Shown here one piece after another: positions 8,878-17,015 of a stretch of 64,000 nucleotides of DNA. Each line of letters opens with the position of its first letter. Within the stretch, counting starts at the first letter, position 1. The notes beneath the pieces were generated by a model that did no database searches, had not been told where the DNA came from, and saw nothing but the letters and a program-made list of their open reading frames with translations. The translations under genes and the position numbers were made by a program. The DNA is from CAIYRG01 sp964446945 (GTDB taxonomy: Bacteria; Pseudomonadota; Alphaproteobacteria; Micropepsales; Micropepsaceae). The stretch is taken from positions 167,090-231,089 of the forward strand of contig CAYUQO010000004.1 of assembly GCA_964446945.1 (NCBI GenBank), read 5' to 3'.

Positions 8878-9473
8878 GCCGGGATGACTCCGAAATCGCG
8901 CAGGGCCGACAAGACCGGGATCAACGGCAACCCACGAATGCAGAACTGATCACCGGCGATTTCACTGAACAGCTGGGCGCCGCGGCCCTCGATTTGATAG
9001 CACCCGACCGAGCCGAGAATCTGCGGTATTTCCGCCAGCAAATATTCATCCAGAAAATGGTGTGAGAATTTCCGCATTTTCAGGACGGCAGATTCCGTGT
9101 GCCGCCACAATGGCACATCATCTCGCGCGATAATGGCTGCGGTTATCAACTGATGCTCGCGCCCACAGAGCGTATTCAGTGTCTTGCGTGCTTCGGCTTC
9201 CGTATCCGACTTGCTGAAGACCTGGCCATCGCAAACCAGCACCTGGTCGGAGCCAAGGACCAAAGCACCTGGATGGTGCCGGCTGACAGACAACGCCTTC
9301 GCCTGCGCCAGCTCCTCCGCCATCCGGAATCCATCGCTGCCGCCGTCCAACAGCACCGATTTCAGAATTGCCTCATCGAACGGCGGAACTGTCACGGTGA
9401 ACCCAACGCCCGCAGATTCGAGCATGATTCGCCGGCTGCGGCTGGACGAGGCGAGGATCAGCGGCACGTTCAT
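8874..9473 (-). CDS. maf: Maf family nucleotide pyrophosphatase
   Basis: Maf-like house-cleaning pyrophosphatase that hydrolyses non-canonical or pyrimidine nucleoside triphosphates. In its 199 residues are the N-terminal LILASSSRSRRIMLESAG signature, the catalytic-site VLGSDQVLVCDGQVFSKS with the conserved aspartate, and GCYQIEGRGAQLFSEIAGD near the C-terminus. The paralogue specificity (m7GTP or dTTP/UTP type) cannot be decided here. It overlaps ppsR upstream and aroE downstream by four bases each. Confidence 0.93.
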   Translation of the reverse strand: MNVPLILASSSRSRRIMLESAGVGFTVTVPPFDEAILKSVLLDGGSDGFRMAEELAQAKALSVSRHHPGALVLGSDQVLVCDGQVFSKSDTEAEARKTLNTLCGREHQLITAAIIARDDVPLWRHTESAVLKMRKFSHHFLDEYLLAEIPQILGSVGCYQIEGRGAQLFSEIAGDQFCIRGLPLIPVLSALRDFGVIPA

Positions 9474-10312
9474 TGGGATGCGTTTCTGTCCGCCAGAAGA
9501 TTCAATATGGCCGCGGCAGTTTCCTCAATCGAGCGGCGGGTGACATCGATTGTTGGCCAGCCATATTGCTCGAAGATGCGGCGTGTGGTCGCCAGTTCGC
9601 TCCGGATCGCGTCTTCATCGACATAATCCGAGCTCTTGTTCTCACCCATGGTCGTGAGGCGGTTTCTCCGAATTTGAAGCAACCTTTCAGGCGATAGCCA
9701 CAGTCCGACAAACAGGGGTTTGGGAAGGGCGAACAGGTGCTCTGGCACCGGAATTCCCGGCACGATCGGGATATTGCCAGCCCGCACACCGCGGATCGCG
9801 AGATAGATGCTTGTCGGCGTCTTGGAGCTTCGACTCACGCCGACCAGAATGACATCAGCCTCAGCCAGATTTTGAACATTTTGTCCATCATCGTGCTGCA
9901 TCGCGTAATTCAATGCGTCAACCCGTTCCTGGTAGCGGGCGTCCATCTCATGTTGGGCGCCAGGACGGTGGGCCTCTTCGACGCCCAAATATTTTTTCAT
10001 CGCATCAACCGCAGGATCGAGGACCGACACGCAGGGCAGATTCAATTTCCTGCATTCCTGCTCCAGCAGCCGGCGCAGACCGGGATTGACCAGTGTGGAA
10101 AATACGATTCCGGGATTTGCACTGATATGCTGGAGGGCGCGTCGAAGCTGATTCTCGCTACGTACGAGCGAGTAAATGTGTTCCCGGGCGATTGCTCCCT
10201 CGAACTTCGCGCCGACTGCTTTCGCAACCGTGTTCAGAGTCTCGCCTGTCGAGTCCGAGATCATATGCAGGTGATATTCACGGACCATCGATTTCATCCC
10301 AAAAATGCCCAC
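9470..10312 (-). CDS. ppsR: Pyruvate, phosphate/water dikinase regulatory protein (PpsR/DUF299)
   Basis: Bifunctional ADP-dependent kinase and Pi-dependent pyrophosphorylase that switches PEP synthase or PPDK off and on. The 280-residue product carries the N-terminal HLHMISDSTGETLNTVAKA signature and a P-loop-like GVSRSSKTPTSIYLA in the middle. The GTG at 10312 is preceded by GGAG at a four-base spacing; ATG codons at 10297 and 10288 are alternatives. This gene is first in the minus-strand operon with maf-aroE-coaE-dnaQ and faces hemE across the candidate origin, matching the Caulobacter order. Confidence 0.9.
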   Translation of the reverse strand: MGIFGMKSMVREYHLHMISDSTGETLNTVAKAVGAKFEGAIAREHIYSLVRSENQLRRALQHISANPGIVFSTLVNPGLRRLLEQECRKLNLPCVSVLDPAVDAMKKYLGVEEAHRPGAQHEMDARYQERVDALNYAMQHDDGQNVQNLAEADVILVGVSRSSKTPTSIYLAIRGVRAGNIPIVPGIPVPEHLFALPKPLFVGLWLSPERLLQIRRNRLTTMGENKSSDYVDEDAIRSELATTRRIFEQYGWPTIDVTRRSIEETAAAILNLLADRNASQ

Positions 10313-10501
10313 AACACTCCATCACTTTCATACCGGCCAGCGGCAAAACGGGGATAAAATCAGCGGCTATCCCCAATCTGTAGCCAAACCGTGAAACTAA
10401 AATTTGCCCGCCAAACCGGGGAATCAGACCCGATCCCCTGACTTCTCCACAGACTTACCGCTACAACACCAGTATCATCATCTCAAAGAGCAGGAATTGC
10501 T
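10313..10501. other. Candidate chromosomal replication origin (oriC) between ppsR and hemE
   Basis: This 189-bp divergent intergenic region sits where the Caulobacter and Rickettsia origins lie, next to hemE. It contains a near-consensus DnaA box TTCTCCACA (10443-10451, one mismatch to TTATCCACA), two weaker boxes in inverted orientation (CGGGGATAA at 10349-10357 and CTATCCCCA at 10367-10375) that together form a perfect 7-bp inverted repeat, a second GGGGA/TCCCC inverted pair (10418-10422 and 10434-10438), and an AT-richer stretch around 10391-10405. Genes on both sides point away from it. It must also contain the hemE and ppsR promoters. The core may extend into the flanking genes. Confidence 0.6.
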
Positions 10502-11551
10502 TTGAAGACGAAATTTTCTCCGCCTGTTCCGGCTCTGGTTTCGGTTCTCGAAGGAAACGAGGTTTGGCCGCCTCCAATCTGGCTGATGCGTCAGGCCGGG
10601 CGGTATCTGCCGGAATACCGCGAGTTGCGGAAATTGGCCGGTTCGTTCTGGACAATGTGCATGTCGCCGGATTTGGCGACGGAAATCACCTTGCAGCCTA
10701 TTCGGCGCTTTGACTTCGATGCGGCGATTATATTCTCCGACATTCTGGTCATTCCCTATGCGTTGGGTCAGGGAGTGCGCTTTGAGGAAGGCGTAGGTCC
10801 AATTCTGGACCAGTATCCCGGGCTGGACGGGTTGGCGCCTGATTCCGGGATTTGGAAACAGCGGCTCTCACCGGTGTATCAGGCGCTGGAGCAAACCAGG
10901 AAAGCATTGGCTTCGGAGAAGGCGCTGATTGGATTTGCCGGCGCCCCATGGACTCTTGCAGCCTATATGCTGCAGGGAAGCGGCTCGCCGGATCAACGGG
11001 TGGCAAAACTTTTCGGGTATTCAGACAGCCAGGAGTTTTCGCGTCTTTTGTACCGGCTTGCCGATGCTGTGGCGTCTCACCTGGTTTGGCAGTTGGAGCA
11101 CGGGGCGGATGCGGTTCAGTTGTTTGACAGCTGGGCGGGAGGTTTGCCCGATCCTGAGTTTGCCGATTGGGTGATCGGCCCAACCAGAGAGATTGTGGCT
11201 GCGGTTCGCGATGCGGTACCGGATGCACGAATTATTGGTTTTCCGCGTGCTGCGACTCAGAACCAGTATCGGCTTTACGCGAGCGAAACCGGCGTGAATT
11301 GCATCGGGATTGATACAGCGACATCGCTATCATGGGCGATTTCGCAATTTGGAATGAACATAGCTGTGCAGGGAAACCTCGATCCGATTGCGCTCATCGC
11401 CGGCGGCGAGGCGCTGGACCGGGCTATTGATAAAATTCTCCGGGCGGCTCGCGGCCACTCAGCGATTTTCAATCTTGGACATGGCGTGTTGCAGGAAACA
11501 CCCTTGGAGCATGTGACTCGCGTCGTTGAAAGGGTTAGAGGATCGGCGTGA
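10502..11551 (+). CDS. hemE: Uroporphyrinogen decarboxylase
   Basis: Decarboxylates uroporphyrinogen III to coproporphyrinogen III in heme synthesis. The 349-residue product shows the N-terminal signature LMRQAGRYLPEYRELR, the IIFSDILVIPYALG motif with the catalytic aspartate, the GFAGAPWTLAAYM signature and the C-terminal FNLGHGVLQETPLEHV. The start is TTG at 10502, preceded by AGGAA at a five-to-six-base spacing; no better ATG is present. The stop overlaps the GTG of hemH (GTGA). Confidence 0.95.
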   Translation: MKTKFSPPVPALVSVLEGNEVWPPPIWLMRQAGRYLPEYRELRKLAGSFWTMCMSPDLATEITLQPIRRFDFDAAIIFSDILVIPYALGQGVRFEEGVGPILDQYPGLDGLAPDSGIWKQRLSPVYQALEQTRKALASEKALIGFAGAPWTLAAYMLQGSGSPDQRVAKLFGYSDSQEFSRLLYRLADAVASHLVWQLEHGADAVQLFDSWAGGLPDPEFADWVIGPTREIVAAVRDAVPDARIIGFPRAATQNQYRLYASETGVNCIGIDTATSLSWAISQFGMNIAVQGNLDPIALIAGGEALDRAIDKILRAARGHSAIFNLGHGVLQETPLEHVTRVVERVRGSA

Positions 11552-12579
11552 AACTGGCCGTTGTGCTGCTCAACCTCGGCGGCCCGGATTCACTGGATGC
11601 CGTCGAACCCTTTCTGGAAAATCTGTTCAGCGATCCTGCGGTGATTTCACTTCCGGGAGTGGTCCGGCGTCCGCTGGCACGGCTGATAGCGCGACGGCGT
11701 GCTCCGGTTGCGCGGAAAATCTATGAGGAGTTGGGTGGCCGATCGCCGATCGTTCCGGAGACCCAGGCCCAGTGTGAGGCGCTCAGAGCGGAGTTGGGAT
11801 CGCGCGGCTTTACGGCCGGGTGTTTCATTGCGATGCGATGCTGGCATCCATTCACGCAGCAGGCGGTGCGCGACGTGAAAGCATTTGCTCCGGATCGTGT
11901 GGTTCTGTTGCCGCTTTATCCCCAATATTCCACCACAACGAGCCGATCGTCATTGGCGGAATGGCGCCGCGAAAGCGCAAAGCAGGGCCTGACCGCTCCA
12001 CTACAGGAAGTGTGCTGTTATCCCTTTGACCGTGGACTGGTGGATGCGTTTGTTGATCTTCTCGAGCGAGGATTTGAGCGGGTGCAGGCCGGTATCCAAT
12101 ATCGGGTGTTGTTTTCTGCGCACGGTCTGCCCAAGCGCACAGTCGCGCGCGGTGATCCCTATCAGTGGCAGGTCGAACAGACTGTGCGTGCGGTCGTCGA
12201 AAAACTTCAGCCGAGGGAGTTCGATTGGCAGATTTGCTACCAGAGCCGGGTGGGTCCTCTGGAGTGGATCGGGCCGGCAACGGATGCGGAAGTTCGGCGG
12301 GCCGGCAGCGAAGGCAAAGGATTGATTATTTTGCCTGTGGCATTCGTCTCAGAACATTCGGAAACTCTGGTCGAACTGGATATCGAATATCGGAAACTGG
12401 CGACCCAATCGGGTGTGCGGGACTACATCCGGCTTCCGACGGTGAGAACCCATCCGGCGTTTATTCGGGGCCTTGCCGACCTGGTTGAAGCTGCGCTGAA
12501 ATCACGTATTCCGGTCACCTGTGCACCCGGACGGATTTGTCCCAAAGCGCGAATTTGCGAACAGCCAGAATCGCCATGA
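11548..12579 (+). CDS. hemH: Ferrochelatase
   Basis: Inserts ferrous iron into protoporphyrin IX, the final heme step. The 343-residue protein has the N-terminal VVLLNLGGPDSLDAVEPFLENLF signature split over residues 4-26, the mid-protein VLLPLYPQYSTTTS, LFSAHGLPKRTV with the catalytic histidine, and the iron-site region LPVAFVSEHSETLVELD with the conserved glutamates. It starts with GTG overlapping hemE and ends by overlapping the hemJ ATG by four bases. Confidence 0.95.
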   Translation: MKLAVVLLNLGGPDSLDAVEPFLENLFSDPAVISLPGVVRRPLARLIARRRAPVARKIYEELGGRSPIVPETQAQCEALRAELGSRGFTAGCFIAMRCWHPFTQQAVRDVKAFAPDRVVLLPLYPQYSTTTSRSSLAEWRRESAKQGLTAPLQEVCCYPFDRGLVDAFVDLLERGFERVQAGIQYRVLFSAHGLPKRTVARGDPYQWQVEQTVRAVVEKLQPREFDWQICYQSRVGPLEWIGPATDAEVRRAGSEGKGLIILPVAFVSEHSETLVELDIEYRKLATQSGVRDYIRLPTVRTHPAFIRGLADLVEAALKSRIPVTCAPGRICPKARICEQPESP

Positions 12580-13019
12580 CCGATGTCCTCAATCGCTATT
12601 ACGACTGGATCAAAGCGTTTCACATCATTGCCGTGATGGCATGGATGGCTGGAATGCTCTACCTGCCGCGCCTTTTTTACTATCATTGCGAAGCCGTGCC
12701 AGGCGCAGTGGACGACGAACGTTTCCAGCGGATGGAAAAACGGTTGATCCGGATCATCATCAATCCGGCGATGACCGCGGTGTGGGTGTTGGGGCTAACA
12801 TTGGCTTTCACGCGGTTCAGCAACGGTCCCGGTTGGCTGATCGCCAAGGTCACCCTGGTCGCCGTTATGTCGGGTGTGCATGGTCTGTTTTCGCGCTGGC
12901 GCCGGGCTTTCGCGCGCGGTGAGAATCGCCATGACAAGCGGTTTTACGCCGCCTGGAATGAAATTCCGGCACTGCTGATGATCGCGATTGTGATTTTAGT
13001 CGTCGTCAAACCTATTTGA
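12576..13019 (+). CDS. hemJ: Protoporphyrinogen oxidase HemJ
   Basis: Small integral membrane heme-containing protein that oxidises protoporphyrinogen IX in many proteobacteria. The 147-residue product shows about four transmembrane helices, the conserved histidine in AFHIIAVMAWMAGMLYLPRLFYYH, the KRLIRIIINPAM motif, and the late NEIPALLMIAIVILVVVKP helix. The ATG at 12576 is preferred because it overlaps the hemH stop (ATGA) as the other joints of this operon do; an upstream ATG at 12537 would add 13 polar residues. hemE, hemH and hemJ thus form a coupled operon for late heme synthesis. Confidence 0.93.
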   Translation: MTDVLNRYYDWIKAFHIIAVMAWMAGMLYLPRLFYYHCEAVPGAVDDERFQRMEKRLIRIIINPAMTAVWVLGLTLAFTRFSNGPGWLIAKVTLVAVMSGVHGLFSRWRRAFARGENRHDKRFYAAWNEIPALLMIAIVILVVVKPI

Positions 13020-13093
13020 ACGCGGGCCCACGGCCATCCGGGGGGATTGCAAAGGCCCGAAATCCCGTTAGCATGGGAACTGTCTTCGATTGG

Positions 13094-13135
13094 TGCGCCT
13101 TCGGTAGATGGCCGCAAGACCCGGCCAAAGGCGCA
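13094..13135 (+). promoter_or_regulatory. Stem-loop in the leader between hemJ and rho
   Basis: The 214-bp gap before rho holds a nested hairpin: a perfect outer stem TGCGCCTT (13094-13101) with AAGGCGCA (13128-13135) and an inner GGCCG/CGGCC pair. There is no following T-run, so it does not look like an intrinsic terminator for hemJ. Rho is autoregulated through attenuation in its leader in several bacteria, and a structured leader here would fit, but this is inference. Confidence 0.4.
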
Positions 13136-13233
13136 AAGATCTCCCAACGCAAAGCAGCACAATCGGCATTTACCTCGGGATATCCCCGCCTTGCATTCAC
13201 AATGATACTTAACCCTCTGCAGGTACGCGTCCC

Positions 13234-14517
13234 ATGACCATCCAGTCTGGCCTCCAGGCCATGAAGCTTCGTGACTTGAAGATTAAGAAGCCGAATGAAC
13301 TTCTCGAATTTGCCGAGGAGCTGGAGATCGAAAACGCATCATCGATGCGCAAGCAGGACATGATGTTCGCGATTCTGAAAGAATTGGCGGAACGCAATGT
13401 CGAAATTAACGGCGACGGCGTACTCGAAATCCTTCAGGACGGGTTTGGGTTTCTACGCAGTCCGGAATCGAATTACCTCGCCGGTCCCGACGACATCTAT
13501 GTTTCGCCGTCGCAAATCCGCCGCTTCGGTTTGCGCACCGGCGATACGGTTGAAGGCCCGATCCGCAGTCCCAAGGATGGCGAGCGGTATTTCGCGCTGC
13601 TGAAGGTCTCAAGCATCAATTTCGAGGATCCCGAAGCCGGCAAGCACAAGGTCCATTTCGACAATTTGACGCCGCTCTATCCGACGCGGCGCTTCAACAT
13701 GGAGCTTGAGGATCCCACGATCAAAGACAAGACCGGTCGGGTAATTGATATTGTGGCGCCGTTGGGCATGGGCCAGCGCGCCCTGATCACAGCACAGCCG
13801 CGGACCGGCAAAACCGTTATTCTGCAGAACATCGCGAAAGCGCTCGCGGCCAACCATCCGGATTGCTACCTGATCGTGCTTCTGATCGATGAGCGCCCGG
13901 AAGAAGTCACCGACATGCAGCGCTCGGTCAAAGGCGAAGTGATTTCGTCCACATTCGACGAGCCGGCATCGCGCCATGTCCAGGTCGCCGAGATGGTGAT
14001 CGAAAAAGCCAAGCGCCTGGTCGAGCACAAGCGGGATGTAATCATTCTTCTCGACTCAATCACCCGCCTCGGACGTGCTTACAACACGGTTGTGCCATCA
14101 TCGGGAAAAGTACTGACCGGCGGTGTCGATGCAAATGCATTGCAGCGCCCGAAACGCTTCTTCGGTGCCGCCCGCAATATCGAAGAAGGCGGCTCACTCA
14201 CAATCATTGCCACCGCGCTGATCGATACCGGTTCGCGCATGGATGAAGTGATCTTTGAAGAATTCAAAGGCACCGGCAATTCGGAAATCATCCTCGACCG
14301 CAAGGTGGCCGACAAACGTGTATTCCCGGCGATCGATATTCTGCGCTCGGGCACGCGCAAAGACGAGCTCCTGGTCGACAAGGGAACGTTGGCAAAGATG
14401 TATGTCTTGCGGCGTATCCTGGCGCCGATGGGCACGATCGATGCGATCGAATTCCTGCTCGAGAAGCTGCGTCAGACGAAGACGAACGACGACTTCTTCG
14501 ACAGCATGAATACGTAA
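13234..14517 (+). CDS. rho: Transcription termination factor Rho
   Basis: Hexameric RNA-dependent ATPase helicase that terminates transcription. The 427-residue product contains the Rho N-terminal helical domain (MKLRDLKIKKPNELLEFAEE), the cold-shock-like RNA-binding domain (GDGVLEILQDGFGFLRS; DDIYVSPSQIRRFGLRTGD), the Walker A AQPRTGKTV near residue 188, Walker B VIILLDSITRL, the Q-loop/secondary-site LTGGVDANALQRPKRFFGAAR and the R-loop-end IEEGGSLTIIATALIDTGS. The start ATG at 13234 gives a ten-residue leader before the conserved MKLRDLK; an ATG at 13261 is an alternative. It follows the heme operon. Confidence 0.97.
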   Translation: MTIQSGLQAMKLRDLKIKKPNELLEFAEELEIENASSMRKQDMMFAILKELAERNVEINGDGVLEILQDGFGFLRSPESNYLAGPDDIYVSPSQIRRFGLRTGDTVEGPIRSPKDGERYFALLKVSSINFEDPEAGKHKVHFDNLTPLYPTRRFNMELEDPTIKDKTGRVIDIVAPLGMGQRALITAQPRTGKTVILQNIAKALAANHPDCYLIVLLIDERPEEVTDMQRSVKGEVISSTFDEPASRHVQVAEMVIEKAKRLVEHKRDVIILLDSITRLGRAYNTVVPSSGKVLTGGVDANALQRPKRFFGAARNIEEGGSLTIIATALIDTGSRMDEVIFEEFKGTGNSEIILDRKVADKRVFPAIDILRSGTRKDELLVDKGTLAKMYVLRRILAPMGTIDAIEFLLEKLRQTKTNDDFFDSMNT

Positions 14518-14559
14518 GTCAGAGCGGGAAGCGTCGATTCGAAACTGGGTCGCGCGGAT

Positions 14560-15144
14560 TCAGTCGCTTGACGGCGTCCGTCCGGCGTCAAGCTTTCCGG
14601 TGATGGCGATGCGCCAGCCGGAGATGAAGAAATACATCGCCATCGCGCCGCCGATCACGATGTCGGGGATGTTGGACTTGGTGGCGAACACCGCTGCAGC
14701 GGCTGCAATCACCCCGATATTGCCGACGCAATCGGTACGGCTGATCCGCCACAACGCACCTATGCTCGTGAGCATCCGCCGTTGGCCCAGCACAATTGCC
14801 CCGACCATAAGATCGGCGAACAGTGCAACGACTCCGATAATGGCCATGGCCACGGGATGGGGCAGGCTGCCGTAATACAGCCGGCGCACCGCGATGAGGC
14901 AGACCAGGCCGCCCAACAGCGCCATGACGAAGCCCTGAAGCTGTACGGTCCAGCGCTGGCGATTGATCGTGCCGGCTGTCGCCCAGAGCGAGAATCCCGC
15001 CGTGATGGAATGCTGAACGAAAGAGAGCGCGTCCGCCGCCATGGCGGTGGATCCCGCCGGTACGGCCATCATGCTTTCGATGAAGCCCATCATGCCGGTG
15101 ATGAGCGCGATCAGCGCCAGCGCGACACGTTCGTTTTGCATCAT
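14560..15144 (-). CDS. Minimal cation-diffusion-facilitator-like membrane protein
   Basis: Integral membrane protein of 194 residues with five to six predicted helices and the general layout of cation diffusion facilitators (GSTAMAADALSFVQH in helix 2, PHPVAMAIIGVVALFADL in the middle, RTDCVGNIGVIAAAAAVF in helix 5). Compared with zinc CDF proteins, the helix 2 H-x3-D motif is replaced by S-x3-H and the helix 5 histidine is missing, although the aspartate (RTD) remains. The usual cytoplasmic C-terminal domain is absent. The start at 15144 has AGGGAC six bases upstream. A metal substrate cannot be assigned, and transport itself is inferred. Confidence 0.65.
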   Translation of the reverse strand: MMQNERVALALIALITGMMGFIESMMAVPAGSTAMAADALSFVQHSITAGFSLWATAGTINRQRWTVQLQGFVMALLGGLVCLIAVRRLYYGSLPHPVAMAIIGVVALFADLMVGAIVLGQRRMLTSIGALWRISRTDCVGNIGVIAAAAAVFATKSNIPDIVIGGAMAMYFFISGWRIAITGKLDAGRTPSSD

Positions 15145-15203
15145 GTGTCGTCCCTGGTCCAATTCGTTCTGATGATTTAGCGGATGGCGGCGCAAAAGGT
15201 TCA

Positions 15204-16172
15204 CTACGGAAGCAGAACTGTCGCGCCCGTGGTTCCCCGCGAGTGTAGTGCCTCATGGGCCGCGCGCGCTTCCGAGAGTTTGAAACGCTGATTGACCACG
15301 ACCTTGACCGCACGGGAGGCGATCACCTGAAATAGGTCGTCTGCGGTCTCTTTCAACTCCTGCGCATTGCGGGCGTAGTGGGCAAGCGTTGGCCGGGTCA
15401 GAAACAGCGAGCCCTTCTGGCTCAGAATGAGAGGCTCGAACGGCGGCACTGCGCCTGATGAGTTGCCGAAATAGACCAGCATGCCGCGTACCGCCAGACA
15501 ATCGAGCGATCCCATGAAGGTATCTTTGCCGATGGAGTCGTATACCACCGGTACGCCGGTGCCGCCGGTGATCTCGCGCACGCGTTTGACCCAGTCGTCT
15601 TTGCGCGGGTTCAGGACATGCGCACAACCGCTGTCGCGGGCGAGCGACACTTTGTCTTCGGAACCGACGGTTCCGATGACGGTCGCCCCGAGATGTTTGG
15701 CCCATTGGCAGGCGATCACGCCCACGCCGCCGGCCGCGGAATGAAACAGAATGGTTTGGCCGGGCGAGATTTTATAGGTCGCCTTGAGAAGATAGCGTGC
15801 CGTCAGGCCCTTGAGCAGCACAGCGGCGGCGACTTCATCGCTGATGGCGGATGGTAGCTTCACTGCCGTCCAGGCCGGAATATTCGCAGCTTCGGCATAG
15901 GAACCGCGCACCATGCAATAGGCGACGCGGTCGCCAATCCGCACACTGGTGACATTAGCGCCGGTCGCCTCCACGACCCCTGCCGCTTCCGACCCGAGAG
16001 TGGCCGGAAGCGGCAGAGTGTAGAGACCCACCCGATGATACGTGTCTATGAAATTGACGCCGATTGCGGTGTGCCGCACCCGGATTTCATCGGGCGAGGG
16101 CGGCGGCAAAGCGACCTCTTCATAGGTCAGGACTTCAGGACCGCCGGTCTGGTGTATGCGGACAGCTTTCAC
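15204..16172 (-). CDS. NADPH:quinone oxidoreductase (MDR superfamily)
   Basis: Zinc-free medium-chain dehydrogenase/reductase of the QOR group, 322 residues, which reduces quinones or related enones with NADPH. Seen: N-terminal KAVRIHQTGGPEVLTYEEV, GVNFIDTYHRVGLYTLPLP, LGSEAAGVVEATG and the nucleotide-binding loop ILFHSAAGGVGVIACQWAKHLGATV. Zinc-ligand cysteines of alcohol dehydrogenases are absent. The GTG start at 16172 lies five bases after the dienelactone hydrolase stop and gives the standard VKAVRI N-terminus; an upstream start would run through that gene. Likely co-transcribed with it. Confidence 0.9.
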   Translation of the reverse strand: MKAVRIHQTGGPEVLTYEEVALPPPSPDEIRVRHTAIGVNFIDTYHRVGLYTLPLPATLGSEAAGVVEATGANVTSVRIGDRVAYCMVRGSYAEAANIPAWTAVKLPSAISDEVAAAVLLKGLTARYLLKATYKISPGQTILFHSAAGGVGVIACQWAKHLGATVIGTVGSEDKVSLARDSGCAHVLNPRKDDWVKRVREITGGTGVPVVYDSIGKDTFMGSLDCLAVRGMLVYFGNSSGAVPPFEPLILSQKGSLFLTRPTLAHYARNAQELKETADDLFQVIASRAVKVVVNQRFKLSEARAAHEALHSRGTTGATVLLP

Positions 16173-16177
16173 GTTGA

Positions 16178-16876
16178 TTACCCGAGATGCTGACGGAAAA
16201 AGGCGTCGGTACGCGAATTGGCAAGATCGGCACAAGCCTTGTCGTAGTGCTGGCCGCCTTCACGCGCGAAGGCATGGTCCATTTCCGGGTATACATGGAT
16301 CGTGACCAGCGCGTTGCCCTTCAATCCGTCGATGATCTGCTTTTGCGTCTCCGGCGGGCAATATTGGTCTTTGGCTGCGATGTGCAGCATCAGCGGCTTT
16401 TTGATCTTGCCCGCTTCATTGAGCCGGTTCTGAATGTTCACTCCGTAATAGCCTACCGATGCATCGGCATCGGTACGGGTCCCGGCAAGGAATGCGAGCT
16501 GCCCACCGAGGCAATACCCGACGGTGCCGATTTTCCCGGTGCAGCCCTTGACCTCGCGCAAGTGCCGCAGTGACGCCTGGATGTCGGCCACGCCTTTATC
16601 GACATCAAAGCGCTGCATCAGGCTGAAGGCTTTGCCCCAATCCTCCTGTGTCTTGTCGGTAAGTTGCACGCCGGGTTCGAGGCGCCAGAACAAATCCGGC
16701 GCCAGCGCGAAGCGGCCGCGCGCAGCGTGGGCGTCGCAAATCTTGCGGACCACATCGTTCACGCCAAAAATTTCCTGGATCACAATGACGCCCGGCCCCT
16801 GGGCGGAAGCCGGAGTGGCGAGATATGCACCAAAACTGCCGTCGGCGCCGCGAACCGAAATATCTTTGCCGCTCAT
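16178..16876 (-). CDS. Dienelactone hydrolase family protein
   Basis: Alpha/beta hydrolase of the dienelactone hydrolase family, 232 residues, cytosolic with no signal peptide. The Cys-Asp-His triad is visible: C122 in the nucleophile elbow GYCLGG, D170 in AAKDQYCPP, and H201 in EMDHAFAR. The family opens lactone rings such as dienelactone, but many members act on other esters and there are no aromatic-degradation genes nearby, so the substrate is unknown. It directly precedes the quinone oxidoreductase gene. Confidence 0.9.
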   Translation of the reverse strand: MSGKDISVRGADGSFGAYLATPASAQGPGVIVIQEIFGVNDVVRKICDAHAARGRFALAPDLFWRLEPGVQLTDKTQEDWGKAFSLMQRFDVDKGVADIQASLRHLREVKGCTGKIGTVGYCLGGQLAFLAGTRTDADASVGYYGVNIQNRLNEAGKIKKPLMLHIAAKDQYCPPETQKQIIDGLKGNALVTIHVYPEMDHAFAREGGQHYDKACADLANSRTDAFFRQHLG

Positions 16877-17015
16877 TTGGAGACTCCCCTTATTGGCGAT
16901 GTGTATGCGCGCTCAGCTTAGCCGTTCAGCGCTCAGTCGGCCAAGTGATTCAAACAATCGCGCGCCAGGCGCGCCGGGGCAAATCAGGGCACGCAAGGCG
17001 CGCTCGGCGCCGGCA

